NCBI RefSeq assembly: GCF_004803695.1
Contig: NZ_CP039393.1
Location: forward strand, 496,001-560,000
Origin: Muribaculum gordoncarteri
Lineage (GTDB): Bacteria; Bacteroidota; Bacteroidia; Bacteroidales; Muribaculaceae
Direction: 5' to 3'
Length of the DNA: 64,000 nt
Positions within the stretch are counted from its first letter, which is position 1, and each line of letters begins with the position of its first letter. Position numbers and translations under genes: made by a program. Of this stretch, positions 7,542 to 15,901 are shown one piece after another. Under the pieces are notes generated by a model. That model saw only the letters and a program-made list of their open reading frames with translations, was not told where the DNA came from and did not search any database.

Positions 7542-7922
7542 CTATTCCTCCGTCGGGTCGAAATCGGTTTCTTCAAGGGCGGCGAGCAGGTCAAGCACCA
7601 TGCTCTCCGCGTCCTCCATATCAGCCACTATGTCGCGGATATGGTACGGTGCGCCGTTCCTGCCGTGTCCGTCCTCGCCTATCCAGAGGTAGGCTTCCTC
7701 GTCGGGGTCGAAGCCCTCGTAATACTCCCTCACTGACTTTATGAGGCTGTCGGGGTCGCCGTCTTTCATTTCGGCGGAGAAGTTGAAATCCTGCCCTGCC
7801 TTGGTGGATTGGGAAAACTCGAACTGCCATATCTCGGCCTTGGGATTCTTTGATGTATGGACGCTCCAGCCTTTGGCTTCGGCACATTCGGTTATGCGGT
7901 CTATCGTATCTTGAATATCCAT
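7542..7922 (-). CDS. Small acidic ICE protein
   Basis: The protein is 126 residues from the ATG at 7922. A longer frame reaches 7982 but would read through a perfect hairpin and overlap the previous gene. It starts MDIQDTIDRITECAEAKGWSVH and ends in a strongly acidic helix (DMEDAESMVLDLLAALEETDFDP). It is a paralogue of the following gene at 7093. Function is unknown; small acidic proteins in such clusters are sometimes anti-restriction proteins, but nothing here proves that. Confidence 0.72.
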   Translation of the reverse strand: MDIQDTIDRITECAEAKGWSVHTSKNPKAEIWQFEFSQSTKAGQDFNFSAEMKDGDPDSLIKSVREYYEGFDPDEEAYLWIGEDGHGRNGAPYHIRDIVADMEDAESMVLDLLAALEETDFDPTEE

Positions 7923-7938
7923 GTCGGTATAAGGTTGT

Positions 7939-7968
7939 GTCAGCCGTGGCACGGTCGCCACGGCTGAC
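7939..7968. other. Perfect 11-bp intercistronic hairpin
   Basis: GTCAGCCGTGG (7939-7949) and CCACGGCTGAC (7958-7968) pair exactly around an 8-base loop. It lies between the stop of the DUF2958 gene and the ATG at 7922. It resembles the hairpins at 7489 and 10648 in size and placement. Confidence 0.6.
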
Positions 7969-7978
7969 GGGTTATCTG

Positions 7979-8353
7979 TCATTCATCGGGGCGGTCATGC
8001 AGTCGGGAGAGGAAAGACTGCAACCGCTTGTCGGCTATCTCCCCTATGGGTCGGGGCTTGAAATACGGCACCTCCGTGACTTGGAGTATTCCGTAGCCAT
8101 GCTCCCGGCAATCTATCTCAATCCCTGCAAGCTCGTTGAGCGAAACATAGCCATATTCGTCCTCTGCGAGTCCCACGACAATGCAGAACATTATCGTGTC
8201 ATCGCCCTCCTTGCTCCCCTCAAGCACAAACCACCAGGCGTTTCCTATGGCGAATATCGCCACGCATACGGCGTCCTTGCCCTTTCCGTCCTGGGAGTAG
8301 AGGGGGAAGCCCTTGAAGGCTTCCTCCAGTCTTGGTGTCATCAGTCTGTTCAT
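7979..8353 (-). CDS. DUF2958 family protein
   Basis: The 124-residue protein matches the DUF2958 pattern: PLYSQDGKGKDAVCVAIFAI, then WWFVLEG, then FCIVVGLAEDEYGYVSLNEL. The family is common on conjugative plasmids and ICEs next to anti-restriction genes, and its biochemical role is not established. It follows the preceding small gene by two bases, so translational coupling is likely. Confidence 0.85.
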   Translation of the reverse strand: MNRLMTPRLEEAFKGFPLYSQDGKGKDAVCVAIFAIGNAWWFVLEGSKEGDDTIMFCIVVGLAEDEYGYVSLNELAGIEIDCREHGYGILQVTEVPYFKPRPIGEIADKRLQSFLSRLHDRPDE

Positions 8354-8355
8354 AA

Positions 8356-8529
8356 TCAGTCAAATTCTATTTCATCTTCATACAATTCTATGGTCGCTCC
8401 GCTGCTCACCTCTATTATGAAGCGGTAGCCGTTGCGTCCTACAATCGTTCCTCTGCGGTAGCCGCGCCACGGCTCTTTGAGGTCGCACTGCCGTCCGTAT
8501 TCGGGAAAGTCGGTATCAGTATCGTACAT
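8356..8529 (-). CDS. Small hypothetical protein
   Basis: The protein is 57 residues from the ATG at 8529, which lies within the end of the preceding gene (stop at 8516). A longer start at 8556 is possible. The sequence MYDTDTDFPEYG, then GTIVGRNGYRFIIEV and TIELYEDEIEF, suggests a small SH3-like beta-barrel, but this is only an impression. It is part of the tightly packed operon. Confidence 0.6.
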   Translation of the reverse strand: MYDTDTDFPEYGRQCDLKEPWRGYRRGTIVGRNGYRFIIEVSSGATIELYEDEIEFD

Positions 8530-8851
8530 AGTCAGCGGCGTTTTTGAGTTTGGCAAATTCGGGGTCGTAGATGAGTTCCTTGTCTATGAAGTGGCTGTAA
8601 GCCTCGGCAGCGAGGCGCGAGGCCCACTCGTTGCGGTCGTCATAGCGTCCTCTGCGGTAGTTGTATGCGAGGGCTTTCATATAGCCGAGAAAGACCTTGA
8701 ACGCCTGCTGCTGCAGGTAGCGGTGCATGGCAGTCATAGCCATACCGGTCTTTTCGGTGCTGCTCACTCTGCCGTTGACAAAGTTCTCGAAAGTCTTTAC
8801 AAACTCCTTGTCGCCCTCGGCAATATTAATGAAATCAATGTCTGTGTTCAT
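8516..8851 (-). CDS. Hypothetical helical ICE protein
   Basis: The 111-residue, mostly helical protein has no signal peptide. I do not recognise a domain. It overlaps the next gene by 14 bases and sits 12 bases after the previous one, in the compact operon behind leader A. Confidence 0.65.
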   Translation of the reverse strand: MNTDIDFINIAEGDKEFVKTFENFVNGRVSSTEKTGMAMTAMHRYLQQQAFKVFLGYMKALAYNYRRGRYDDRNEWASRLAAEAYSHFIDKELIYDPEFAKLKNAADYVRY

Positions 8852-8863
8852 ATCGTTTGGAAT

Positions 8864-9058
8864 TTAGATGGTTGCCTGATTGTAGATTTGAGGTTCTGAC
8901 GACACATTATAGATATAGTCGCCACAACGCACCAAAAGGCAGTGCTGTCCGTAATACAGCTTTTTCATGCCCCGTACACTCCCGGTCTTGTGGAAGTTCG
9001 GGAAGCGGCTTATACCTACTCGCCTCCCTTCTTCAATTGTCATTCTCTTTACTCGCAT
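8864..9058 (-). CDS. Small basic hypothetical protein
   Basis: This 64-residue basic protein begins MRVKRMTIEEGRRVGISRFPNF and ends in a beta-rich part (QHCLLVRCGDYIYNVSSEPQIY). No family is recognised. The operon context and spacing (18 bases after the previous stop) support a real gene. Confidence 0.6.
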   Translation of the reverse strand: MRVKRMTIEEGRRVGISRFPNFHKTGSVRGMKKLYYGQHCLLVRCGDYIYNVSSEPQIYNQATI

Positions 9059-9076
9059 GGTCGTGTAATACCGGTG

Positions 9077-9559
9077 TCATAGATAATAGTCTGCTATCAT
9101 TCCTGCATACAGTTTGTTTCCGGGCGTAAGCCGTTCCACGAAGCGCATAAATTCTGCGGAGTGTTCAGCCGTTCCAAAGTTGGAGCCGAAGTCGGTGATG
9201 AAAAGGCTGTCGGTGTCAAGAGGATTGATTATAGCTTTTTGGAGTTGATAGACTGGCCCGGTCCATTCCGTTACGTTATCGGTGTCTATGGCCTCCGCCC
9301 TCTCTCTTATAAGCCGTGCATAATGGTGCCGCCATTCGTTGATGCCTCCATTGTAGGTTAGGGTAAGGTCGTTGTTGAGTGTGAACATGCCTTTGGGGAG
9401 TATTTCAACAAGTTCCTCCATTTGGCTTTTACGTTCTGCCTCCGCTATTTCGTCCGCATAGCCGATGCATACAGATTCTCCCTCCGAAATGGTTTCGGGA
9501 TTCATATATTCGTCCTCGTTTATCGGACTTGTGCCTAACTGATAGATTGTGCCGTGCAT
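9077..9559 (-). CDS. Hypothetical protein, first gene behind leader A
   Basis: The 160-residue acidic protein is unrecognised and has no signal peptide. It is the promoter-proximal gene of the operon running to 7093. The roughly 330-base GC-rich leader directly upstream is related to the leaders before 11311 and 20691, which suggests shared control of these three operons. Confidence 0.65.
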   Translation of the reverse strand: MHGTIYQLGTSPINEDEYMNPETISEGESVCIGYADEIAEAERKSQMEELVEILPKGMFTLNNDLTLTYNGGINEWRHHYARLIRERAEAIDTDNVTEWTGPVYQLQKAIINPLDTDSLFITDFGSNFGTAEHSAEFMRFVERLTPGNKLYAGMIADYYL

Positions 9560-9890
9560 TGTCTTAAAATGTTTGAGTTGTTATTTTTTTCCCTTTTGTG
9601 AAGCTCTTTGAGCTTCCCGGCAGGGCTGGCCGTTTTTCGTGCAATTCGCAACTGCGGCCAAAGGGAGGATAAGGCAAGGGTGAGGTCAGCGGCAAGACCG
9701 GGATACCCAAATTTTGGAGGCACGAGAAAATTTGAAACCGAAGGCTCGGTTTCGAGCTGAAGGTTGCGGAGGCTCACGGGCGCAGTCCGCCGACCTCAAA
9801 CGAAGTGGCCTTTGCCGTTCCTCCCGGACGCGGTAATTTCGCACGGAAAAACGCCAATCCTGTCGGCAGCGAATAATTCACAGGAAAAAA
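9560..9890 (-). promoter_or_regulatory. Structured GC-rich leader A
   Basis: This is one of three related intergenic sequences (others at 11312 and 20692), each ending at a minus-strand start codon. Shared blocks, on the plus strand, in order: TTTTTTCCCTTTTG; a GAAGC...GCTTC hairpin; GGATACCC followed by a T-rich stretch; GGAGGCTCACGGGCGC; CCGACCTCAA; and GGTAATTTCGCAC followed by AAAAA. Spurious frames run through it. It is probably a long 5' leader RNA or regulatory region. It follows a terminator-like hairpin at 10016, so it begins a transcription unit. Confidence 0.6.
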
Positions 9891-10015
9891 TCTTCATAAA
9901 AACATCCGCTCCAAAGCGTCAGCCTTGAAGCGGATCAGGGCCATCGTTCCGAGAGCGGTCATCCAAAGACCCGGCGGCACATTGGTATTCCATAGACCCG
10001 CGCCCAAAACAGCAA

Positions 10016-10043
10016 GGCGTGACACGTATATACGCCTCACGCC
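10016..10043 (-). terminator. Probable terminator after the DUF551-like gene
   Basis: GGCGTGA (10016-10022) pairs with TCACGCC (10037-10043). On the minus strand the stem is followed by TTGCTGTTTT. It separates the three-gene operon (10052-11311) from leader A. Confidence 0.5.
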
Positions 10044-10051
10044 CCACTGTT

Positions 10052-10342
10052 CTATAATTCGGGTACTGCCAGCCAGCTCACATTGTCGCCTTGCGGCATG
10101 GGTAGTAACGGGTCATACTGCATTAGCTGATATGAGGCTATCTTGAAATCAGCCTCGATTACGGCATATATTATCACCTGTCCTTTTTCCGGCACACACT
10201 CCGAAAACCTATGCCATTCGGGACATGGATTTTTGTCAGCCCATTCCGCGCCCTCTATGAAGCAATACATATTAGGCACACGAAAATCGCTGTCCTTATA
10301 CCGCTCGGCGGCTTCTTTTCGTATTTCCTCTTTTCGGTTCAT
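10052..10342 (-). CDS. DUF551-like small protein
   Basis: The protein has 96 residues. The part WHRFSECVPEKGQVIIYAV followed by a C-terminal VSWLAVPEL matches the short DUF551-type pattern (a W-x-x-x-x-x-x-P-x-x-G block and a final W-x-P) seen in many phage and plasmid proteins of unknown role. The N-terminus (EEIRKEAAERY) is helical and contains GAEWADKN, also typical. It is the third gene behind leader B. Confidence 0.7.
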   Translation of the reverse strand: MNRKEEIRKEAAERYKDSDFRVPNMYCFIEGAEWADKNPCPEWHRFSECVPEKGQVIIYAVIEADFKIASYQLMQYDPLLPMPQGDNVSWLAVPEL

Positions 10343-10357
10343 AATCGTTTCGCTTTG

Positions 10358-10630
10358 TCAATCAAACCATTCCGGATTATCCTCTTTAAGTTCCTCGATT
10401 AATGCGTCATCGGGCAGACCGAGGTTGCTGTCAGCGGTATAGAAGAAAATATCTTCATCGACCTTTTCAGCCTCCTTGTCGGCGAAGCCGTCCGAGCCGT
10501 CGGTTGCAGGATAAGGCATAAGGACATCAAGCAGGCTTGTTCCCGCGATTATCAGTTCCTCGCCCTCGTTGCTTCTCACGATACGGCAGGTGTATTCCTT
10601 GCCCTTGTAGTTGATTTCAGTTGTAATCAT
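10358..10630 (-). CDS. Small hypothetical ICE protein
   Basis: The 90-residue acidic protein starts with a beta-rich part (MITTEINYKGKEYTCRIVRS) and ends ELKEDNPEWFD. No family is recognised. It is the middle gene of the three-gene operon, with a perfect hairpin in the gap upstream. Confidence 0.65.
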   Translation of the reverse strand: MITTEINYKGKEYTCRIVRSNEGEELIIAGTSLLDVLMPYPATDGSDGFADKEAEKVDEDIFFYTADSNLGLPDDALIEELKEDNPEWFD

Positions 10631-10647
10631 ATCGGTATTGTGTTTAT

Positions 10648-10677
10648 GCTCCCTGCGCCTCTGACCGCGCAGGGAGC
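10648..10677. other. Perfect 11-bp intercistronic hairpin
   Basis: GCTCCCTGCGC (10648-10658) and GCGCAGGGAGC (10667-10677) pair exactly around an 8-base loop. It lies between the stop at 10688 and the start at 10630 on the minus strand. No T-run follows, so a processing or stabilising role is more likely than termination. Confidence 0.6.
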
Positions 10678-10687
10678 GGTTTATAAA

Positions 10688-11311
10688 TCAGTCTATATCA
10701 ACTCCTATAAAGTGCTCGTTGTCAATCAACAGATAGTAGTAGCCGTTGCCACAGCCGCGATACTCCTTGCTAAGTCCGGCTTTGATGTCGCCCTTGCGAT
10801 AATATCCGTCGTCCTTGTCGGCTATCTCTATCCATAGGGTGCCGTCATAGCCCCGGAAGTCGAACCTGCCGGAATGATAGGCGCACCTTTCGGCAAGTGC
10901 CTTGCGAAATTCCTCTACCGCCCACGGCGCATGACGCTCCACGGCTTTGAGGGAGATAATCTCACCATCTATGCGAGTGCCGGTTGTGAGCCGGTTTTCG
11001 TAACAGCCCTTTGTAGGGTCTGCCATGAGGCATTTTCGCACGAAAGCCGAGGGGAAGGTGGCACGCGAGGCGTAACGCCTGAACTTTTCCACAATATTTG
11101 CTTCAGGCTTCTCCACTTTCACTACTCCGAGCCAGTTGGCTACGGTTGACTGCGGTATGATGTAGCCGCGTCTGCGTGAGCGTGGAGCGAACTCGCATAT
11201 ATAGCCCTGTGTGGAGAAAAACAGGCGTCTGCGTTCTCTGCCCTCGTTGGTGGTAATGTCGTAAAGACCCGAATTGCGGTCGATGATGGTTGCTGCTGCT
11301 TGATAGTCCAT
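10688..11311 (-). CDS. Hypothetical protein, first gene behind leader B
   Basis: The 207-residue protein has no signal peptide and is basic in its N-terminal half (SRRRGYIIPQSTVANWLGV), with a beta-rich C-terminus (YDGTLWIEIADKDDGYYRKGD). I do not recognise it. It is promoter-proximal in a three-gene operon. Leader B ends at its start codon. Confidence 0.65.
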   Translation of the reverse strand: MDYQAAATIIDRNSGLYDITTNEGRERRRLFFSTQGYICEFAPRSRRRGYIIPQSTVANWLGVVKVEKPEANIVEKFRRYASRATFPSAFVRKCLMADPTKGCYENRLTTGTRIDGEIISLKAVERHAPWAVEEFRKALAERCAYHSGRFDFRGYDGTLWIEIADKDDGYYRKGDIKAGLSKEYRGCGNGYYYLLIDNEHFIGVDID

Positions 11312-11640
11312 GTTTTAGTGTTTGAATTTGTTTTTTCCCTTTTGGCTTGAAGCTCCGGGCTTCATCCGCAGGGGGTATGTTTTTTGTGCATACACCACGG
11401 CGGACCACCGGGGCGGATTAGACAAGTGTGAAGTCAGAGGGCAAGCGCGGGATACCCATTTTTTGAGCGACAAAAAATGCGGAGGCTCACGGGCGCGGAA
11501 CTCCGACCTCAAGCGCGGCGTCACTTGTCGTTCCGCCCGTCCGCCGTAGCTTCGCACACAAAAACGCCGCCGCAGGTGAAGCCCGCAGGGTTTTCAAACA
11601 AAAAAGTATATCCGGCGACCTTAACCGGCAGGTTGCGGCA
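11312..11640 (-). promoter_or_regulatory. Structured GC-rich leader B
   Basis: This is the second copy of the leader family. It has TTTTTTCCCTTTTG, then GAAGCTCCGGGCTTC, GGATACCCATTTTTTG, GCGGAGGCTCACGGGCGC, CCGACCTCAAGCGCG and GTAGCTTCGCAC followed by CAAAAAC. Order and spacing match leader A closely, although the intervening bases have diverged. Open frames inside it are not supported as genes. Confidence 0.6.
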
Positions 11641-11758
11641 GGCCGGATGCCGTTCACGGCATCGGGGTTGCGGTGTTCCGGGCATAGAGCGCGGATCAAG
11701 TCGGAAGCCGCCTTCACGGAGGCTTCAGTCTTGTGGCGCGGCCGGTTTACACACGAAA

Positions 11759-11810
11759 GGCTATATGTGATGTCGGTGTGCCTCCCGGCTCACGGACATG
11801 GCATATAGCC
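11759..11810. other. Hairpin in the gap between leader B and the cargo
   Basis: GGCTATATG (11759-11767) pairs with CATATAGCC (11802-11810), with inner ATGTC/GACAT pairing. The remaining gap to 12080 holds no gene that I can support and becomes AT-rich after about 11940. Confidence 0.5.
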
Positions 11811-12088
11811 CGGATTATCAGGTATTCGGGAGGGAGCGGAGGAATGCAAGGTAGTGAGGCGTGATGCGCTCCATGCGCCCACACCTCGCTCCGCTTTGCC
11901 TCGGCTTCAGCCCGGTAGGTTTCCCTAAGATGTATAGATAGATGTCAGAACTCCTCATCGTTGTAGTGGCAAAGGGCACTAATGATATTATCTGCTAATT
12001 TACAGAGAGTTATGTTATATTTAGGCTTTAATCCAAATGCTATTTGTGCTACTGTTTGTGGTTCGCAAATCAAAAAAACAATTTTATA

Positions 12089-12120
12089 TTTGGAGGGTTA
12101 GAAAATAATTTATAACTTTG
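12089..12120 (+). promoter_or_regulatory. Promoter of the first cargo region
   Basis: TTTG (12089-12092), a 20-base spacer and TAACTTTG (12113-12120) match the Bacteroidetes consensus exactly. The start would be near 12127, with a 115-base leader before the lipoprotein gene at 12242. Confidence 0.8.
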
Positions 12121-12241
12121 CAAAATAATTCATCAAGAAGAAGTAACGCTCTAAATGTTAATTATTCCTAAGATTTTTACACTGCTGAACAATTATCCTC
12201 TTGTTGCGTTATACTATAAAAACATATACAACAACTAACAG

Positions 12242-13042
12242 ATGAAGAAAACATTATTGTATTCTTTGCTCGTTGCTTCAATCGCGGGACTTTGGTCTTG
12301 TAGTAACGATGCGGATGTTCCTGTCCCACAGGACGAAGAAATTTCGACCAGATCTGGTGAATTGGTCGAATGCCTTAATATTACATATAAAGGCAAAACT
12401 TACCAGAATGTGCCAACTTCTTATGACGAGAATGGGGACTTCTTGTTCCTTGACTCGGAGTTCTCGGCAATCTATGCCGAAGAGCTTGCGAACGATTTGG
12501 ATTGGTCTATCTCTGCCAAAGATTCGCACAACATTACATTCTATCCTGATTTGAAGAATAATCTCGATTCGAATGGTATAGAGGTGGATGAGAGTATTGA
12601 GGCTGTTGATGCTGCTCTTGCCGTAGCCCTTACGCGTGCAGGGTACAATGACTTGGCTGAGGTTACATTATATGATGATAGAGACTTCAAGGATAGAAAC
12701 TATTCTTTCCAGTTGAATGACTCGATTATCTATACTGAGGTGGCCAACTTAAAAAATAAGCCTTGGGAGTTTAACGATAAGTGTTCGTCTCTAATCTTGA
12801 CAAACAACATGCCCGATGATCCCAATAAAATCTTTAAATTGGGTTATTTTGAATACCCCTGTTCTGAAATTGAGGCTGTATTTATCGGCTACGATGATCG
12901 TAATTTCAGTGATCGCACCATTACTTGTGTAGCTCCTCCTACTTCGGTAAAAAAATATCCGAGCCTTCCGGGATTTAATGATAAGATGTCTTCTTTCAAA
13001 TTATTATTTGCGAAGAAAGGTCAATACCAGCCCTCAATTTAA
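12242..13042 (+). CDS. Lipoprotein with two beta/gamma-crystallin motifs
   Basis: The 266-residue protein has a lipoprotein signal peptide (LWSC, lipidated Cys20, followed by SND). The C-terminal half holds two Greek-key units of the beta/gamma-crystallin type: YDDRDFKDRNYSF ending in NDKCSS (about residues 141-184), and YDDRNFSDRTI ending in NDKMSS (about 216-252). The N/D-N/D-x-x-S-S element is the known calcium-binding clamp of microbial beta/gamma-crystallins, so two Ca sites are expected. It is probably surface or periplasmic. A promoter lies upstream and a hairpin downstream, so it can be expressed apart from the receptor operon. The fold call is by motif only. Confidence 0.75.
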   Translation: MKKTLLYSLLVASIAGLWSCSNDADVPVPQDEEISTRSGELVECLNITYKGKTYQNVPTSYDENGDFLFLDSEFSAIYAEELANDLDWSISAKDSHNITFYPDLKNNLDSNGIEVDESIEAVDAALAVALTRAGYNDLAEVTLYDDRDFKDRNYSFQLNDSIIYTEVANLKNKPWEFNDKCSSLILTNNMPDDPNKIFKLGYFEYPCSEIEAVFIGYDDRNFSDRTITCVAPPTSVKKYPSLPGFNDKMSSFKLLFAKKGQYQPSI

Positions 13043-13065
13043 GGGTGTGATGTATAAATATTATG

Positions 13066-13103
13066 ATTTACCCCTGCCGCAGTAATATGTAGCAGGGGTA
13101 AAT
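13066..13103 (+). terminator. Hairpin after the crystallin-like lipoprotein gene
   Basis: ATTTACCCCTGC (13066-13077) and GCAGGGGTAAAT (13092-13103) form a perfect 12-bp stem, followed only by a short TTCT. It may give partial termination before the receptor operon. A TAGCTTTG -7 element follows at 13114-13121. Confidence 0.55.
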
Positions 13104-13154
13104 TTCTAAAATGTAGCTTTGATTCGCTAAACCCCAGTTTTATAAGAATAAATA

Positions 13155-13610
13155 ATGAAATTGATATATAGGATTTGGCTCTTTATAGTACCATTAGTAA
13201 TATTGTCTTGCAATAATGAGGAGACTGAGCCATCACTCCCCAATTCTCCAAGCTATCGCGACGGCATTTATTCGGGGAAACAACTTGAGTTCAGTGTTGA
13301 CGGAAAAGAGACCATGACAGTATCCTCTGTAACATTGACTTCAAGGCTTTTAGATGCCAATTTAGACCCCGATAAGGATCTGGACCAAATAGCCCATCCG
13401 TCGGATCCGACTTATACGACTACCGTATCGATTGCCGGCTTCCCCTTGGAAGGCGATAAGTCGTCGTTTGTGACTGTCTCCAATATAATGGGGTTCAAAG
13501 GCACGACCATGATACAGAATATAGAATATGAGTACGTCGGCGAGTTTACCGGCGATCCCCTCTCGCATCACGAGAATAAAGGTCTTATCCTTAAGCTAAC
13601 TACAAAATGA
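13155..13610 (+). CDS. Small lipoprotein
   Basis: The 151-residue protein has a lipobox (VILSCNNEE). The mature part is beta-rich, with a FSVDGKETMTVSSVTLTS block that recalls small Bacteroidetes lipoproteins found beside outer-membrane receptors. No domain is firmly recognised. Its stop overlaps the ATG of the TonB-dependent receptor by four bases, so the two are translationally coupled and it probably works with the receptor at the outer membrane. Confidence 0.75.
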   Translation: MKLIYRIWLFIVPLVILSCNNEETEPSLPNSPSYRDGIYSGKQLEFSVDGKETMTVSSVTLTSRLLDANLDPDKDLDQIAHPSDPTYTTTVSIAGFPLEGDKSSFVTVSNIMGFKGTTMIQNIEYEYVGEFTGDPLSHHENKGLILKLTTK

Positions 13611-15898
13611 CATTAAGGATAATCGCCATTATGGCAGGGCTGTTTTGCTTCCCTGCCATCTGTGTTTTAGGTCAAGACGGCTTTGCCACGTCCGATTCAG
13701 TCGGCAAAGTCAATGTACTGAAAGAAGTGGAAGTACGGGGTTATGGTGCCGACCGCAACCTCAACGCTCCGGAAATGGGAAGGATAAGCCTAAGTAACAA
13801 GATGGTAATGGACTTACCAGTGATGTTTGGCGAACCTGATATTGTCAAGGCATTGCAGACTCTGCCTGGGGTCTCCCAGGGTGTCGAAGGATTCACGGGA
13901 ATGTATGTGAGAGGCGGAGACAATGACCAGAACCTTTTTCTCTACCAAGGTTTACCGCTTTATCATGTTAGCCATCTTGGAGGCATATTCTCGTCGTTCA
14001 ATGTCCCGACTGTAAGCCGTGTTGACTTCTACAAGGCCGCATTTCCTGCGCGCTACGGAGGGAGAATATCTTCAATAACTGATGTTGCCATGAAGCGTTC
14101 TGATTTTGAAAAGTTTCATGGAAAGTTTTCCGTGGGGTTGCTCAGCGCCAATATCTTCCTTACCGGACCTGTTATAAAAGACCGTACGGCATTTACCATA
14201 GGTGTCAGGCGTTCATGGATTGACCTGGTCTCGGCACCGACACTTGCAATAATGAACGCGGTTGAAAAGAAAAAAGGAAAGAAACATATTGCCGGATATA
14301 GCTTCACTGACCTCAATCTCCGTCTTGACCACAAGTTTAACCAAGACATGACGGCTTATATAATAGGATATTATGGTCATGACCGCCTCAAAATAGGCCT
14401 GCGTGAATTTGAGGGTAAGAATGAGAGCTATGTAGTGGGGCCTGACGGCATACCGGTGCCTGACGACACTGAGTCAACCACCCGTTTCTTTGATGAGGAT
14501 GTCAATCGTCTGTCATGGGGCAACTGGGGTGTGCTCGGTGCATTCGACTACAGACTCGGACCAGGGATATGGAATACATCTGTATATTACTCCAAATATT
14601 CTTCCACCTACCGTCAGGAAAGGGAATATCAGAGTGATCTGGAGGATTCTGACACATACGGATATAACAAAAGTCGGACAAAAAACAGCATCGCCGACAT
14701 CGGTGTCAGGACAAGCTATCTTGCCGATTTCTCCAAAACTTACAGGCTTCGAGCCGGAATAGAGTTTGTCAGCCACGACTATCTGCCGGAAGGTCTTGTA
14801 AACCAATTCTATTCCGACGGGGAATGCAGTGAGGATGACAATAACAGCCCTCATATCTCATCCAATGAACTGGCTGCATACCTTGACAACACTCTAAACT
14901 TCAATGACAAGATAGCGTTCAACTTAGGTCTTAGAGGGACATTTTGCCGAATTCAGGGACACACATTTTCCAATATTGAACCAAGGGCATCTCTGAAGAT
15001 AGCCATAGGGACAAACTATAGCGTCAAGGCAAGCTATGCGAGAATGCACCAATATGTGCAGCAGGTTTCAAACAACTATATAAGTCTTCCAACCGACCTT
15101 TGGCAACCCGTCGCCGCAGGGTTCAAGCCTCTAAGAAGTGACCAGTATTCACTGGGATTTTACGGCAACCTTCCATGGTATATGTATTTCTCTTTTGAGG
15201 GATGGTATAAGGACATGGACAATCTTCTCGAATATCGTGAAGGCGTATCTGTACTGAATCCCGGACTCTCATGGAATGAGAAACTCACTTCCGGGAAAGG
15301 GTGGTCTTACGGGCTGGATTTTAGTGTTACAAAGGAGGCGGGCAGGTTTACAGGCTCGCTCGGTTACGGGCTGATGTGGAACTGGCGCAAGTTTGAGGAT
15401 TTGAATATCGGAAGAAAGTTCCCTGCAAAGTTTGACAACCGTCACAAAATCAATATAAACCTGTCTTACAAGCTCAACGACAAAATAGATTTCAATGCCG
15501 GGTGGACTTATATGACCGGCAACCGGCTCACACTCTCGATGTATAACTATGACATACCTGGGAGCCAGTTCCCCGACGCGCCTACAGTAGGTCCTCCGGG
15601 ATACGGCAACGAAGTTGACGGAATAGACTATTATTCATCGAGAAACAATGTGCGTCTTCCGGCATACCACAGGCTTGACCTCGGCATGAGCATCTACAAG
15701 ACATATAAGAACGGACGTTCCGGGGTTTGGAATTTCAGTCTCTACAATGCCTATTGTCGGATGAATGCCATAACTATCAAGAAAGACAATGAGAACAACA
15801 TTATTGACTCCGCCAACAAAGATAACTGGCACAGAGCGTTCAAGACGTTGAGCTTCATTCCTATAATTCCATCAGTCTCCTATACATATTCATTCTAA
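13607..15898 (+). CDS. TonB-dependent outer-membrane receptor
   Basis: The 763-residue protein has a signal peptide, a plug domain (about residues 33-160; LKEVEVRGYG, then ALQTLPGVSQGVEGFTGMYVRGGDNDQNLFLYQGLPLY) and a C-terminal beta-barrel ending in SYTYSF. It lacks the N-terminal carboxypeptidase-like domain of SusC proteins, and no SusD is nearby. The next gene is DUF4249, a regular partner of this receptor subfamily in Bacteroidetes. The ligand cannot be predicted; a peptide, metal complex or small organic compound are all possible. It is coupled to the preceding lipoprotein by an ATGA overlap. Confidence 0.9.
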   Translation: MTLRIIAIMAGLFCFPAICVLGQDGFATSDSVGKVNVLKEVEVRGYGADRNLNAPEMGRISLSNKMVMDLPVMFGEPDIVKALQTLPGVSQGVEGFTGMYVRGGDNDQNLFLYQGLPLYHVSHLGGIFSSFNVPTVSRVDFYKAAFPARYGGRISSITDVAMKRSDFEKFHGKFSVGLLSANIFLTGPVIKDRTAFTIGVRRSWIDLVSAPTLAIMNAVEKKKGKKHIAGYSFTDLNLRLDHKFNQDMTAYIIGYYGHDRLKIGLREFEGKNESYVVGPDGIPVPDDTESTTRFFDEDVNRLSWGNWGVLGAFDYRLGPGIWNTSVYYSKYSSTYRQEREYQSDLEDSDTYGYNKSRTKNSIADIGVRTSYLADFSKTYRLRAGIEFVSHDYLPEGLVNQFYSDGECSEDDNNSPHISSNELAAYLDNTLNFNDKIAFNLGLRGTFCRIQGHTFSNIEPRASLKIAIGTNYSVKASYARMHQYVQQVSNNYISLPTDLWQPVAAGFKPLRSDQYSLGFYGNLPWYMYFSFEGWYKDMDNLLEYREGVSVLNPGLSWNEKLTSGKGWSYGLDFSVTKEAGRFTGSLGYGLMWNWRKFEDLNIGRKFPAKFDNRHKININLSYKLNDKIDFNAGWTYMTGNRLTLSMYNYDIPGSQFPDAPTVGPPGYGNEVDGIDYYSSRNNVRLPAYHRLDLGMSIYKTYKNGRSGVWNFSLYNAYCRMNAITIKKDNENNIIDSANKDNWHRAFKTLSFIPIIPSVSYTYSF

Positions 15899-15901
15899 AA
15901 A

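Noticed and set aside
9535-9777. Minus-strand frame of 80 codons in leader A
   Set aside because: It overlaps the start of the 9077 gene and consists of the conserved leader blocks; no protein-like conservation.
11322-11770. Several frames on both strands in leader B
   Set aside because: They arise from the GC-rich leader, are not conserved as protein among the three leader copies, and lack start signals.
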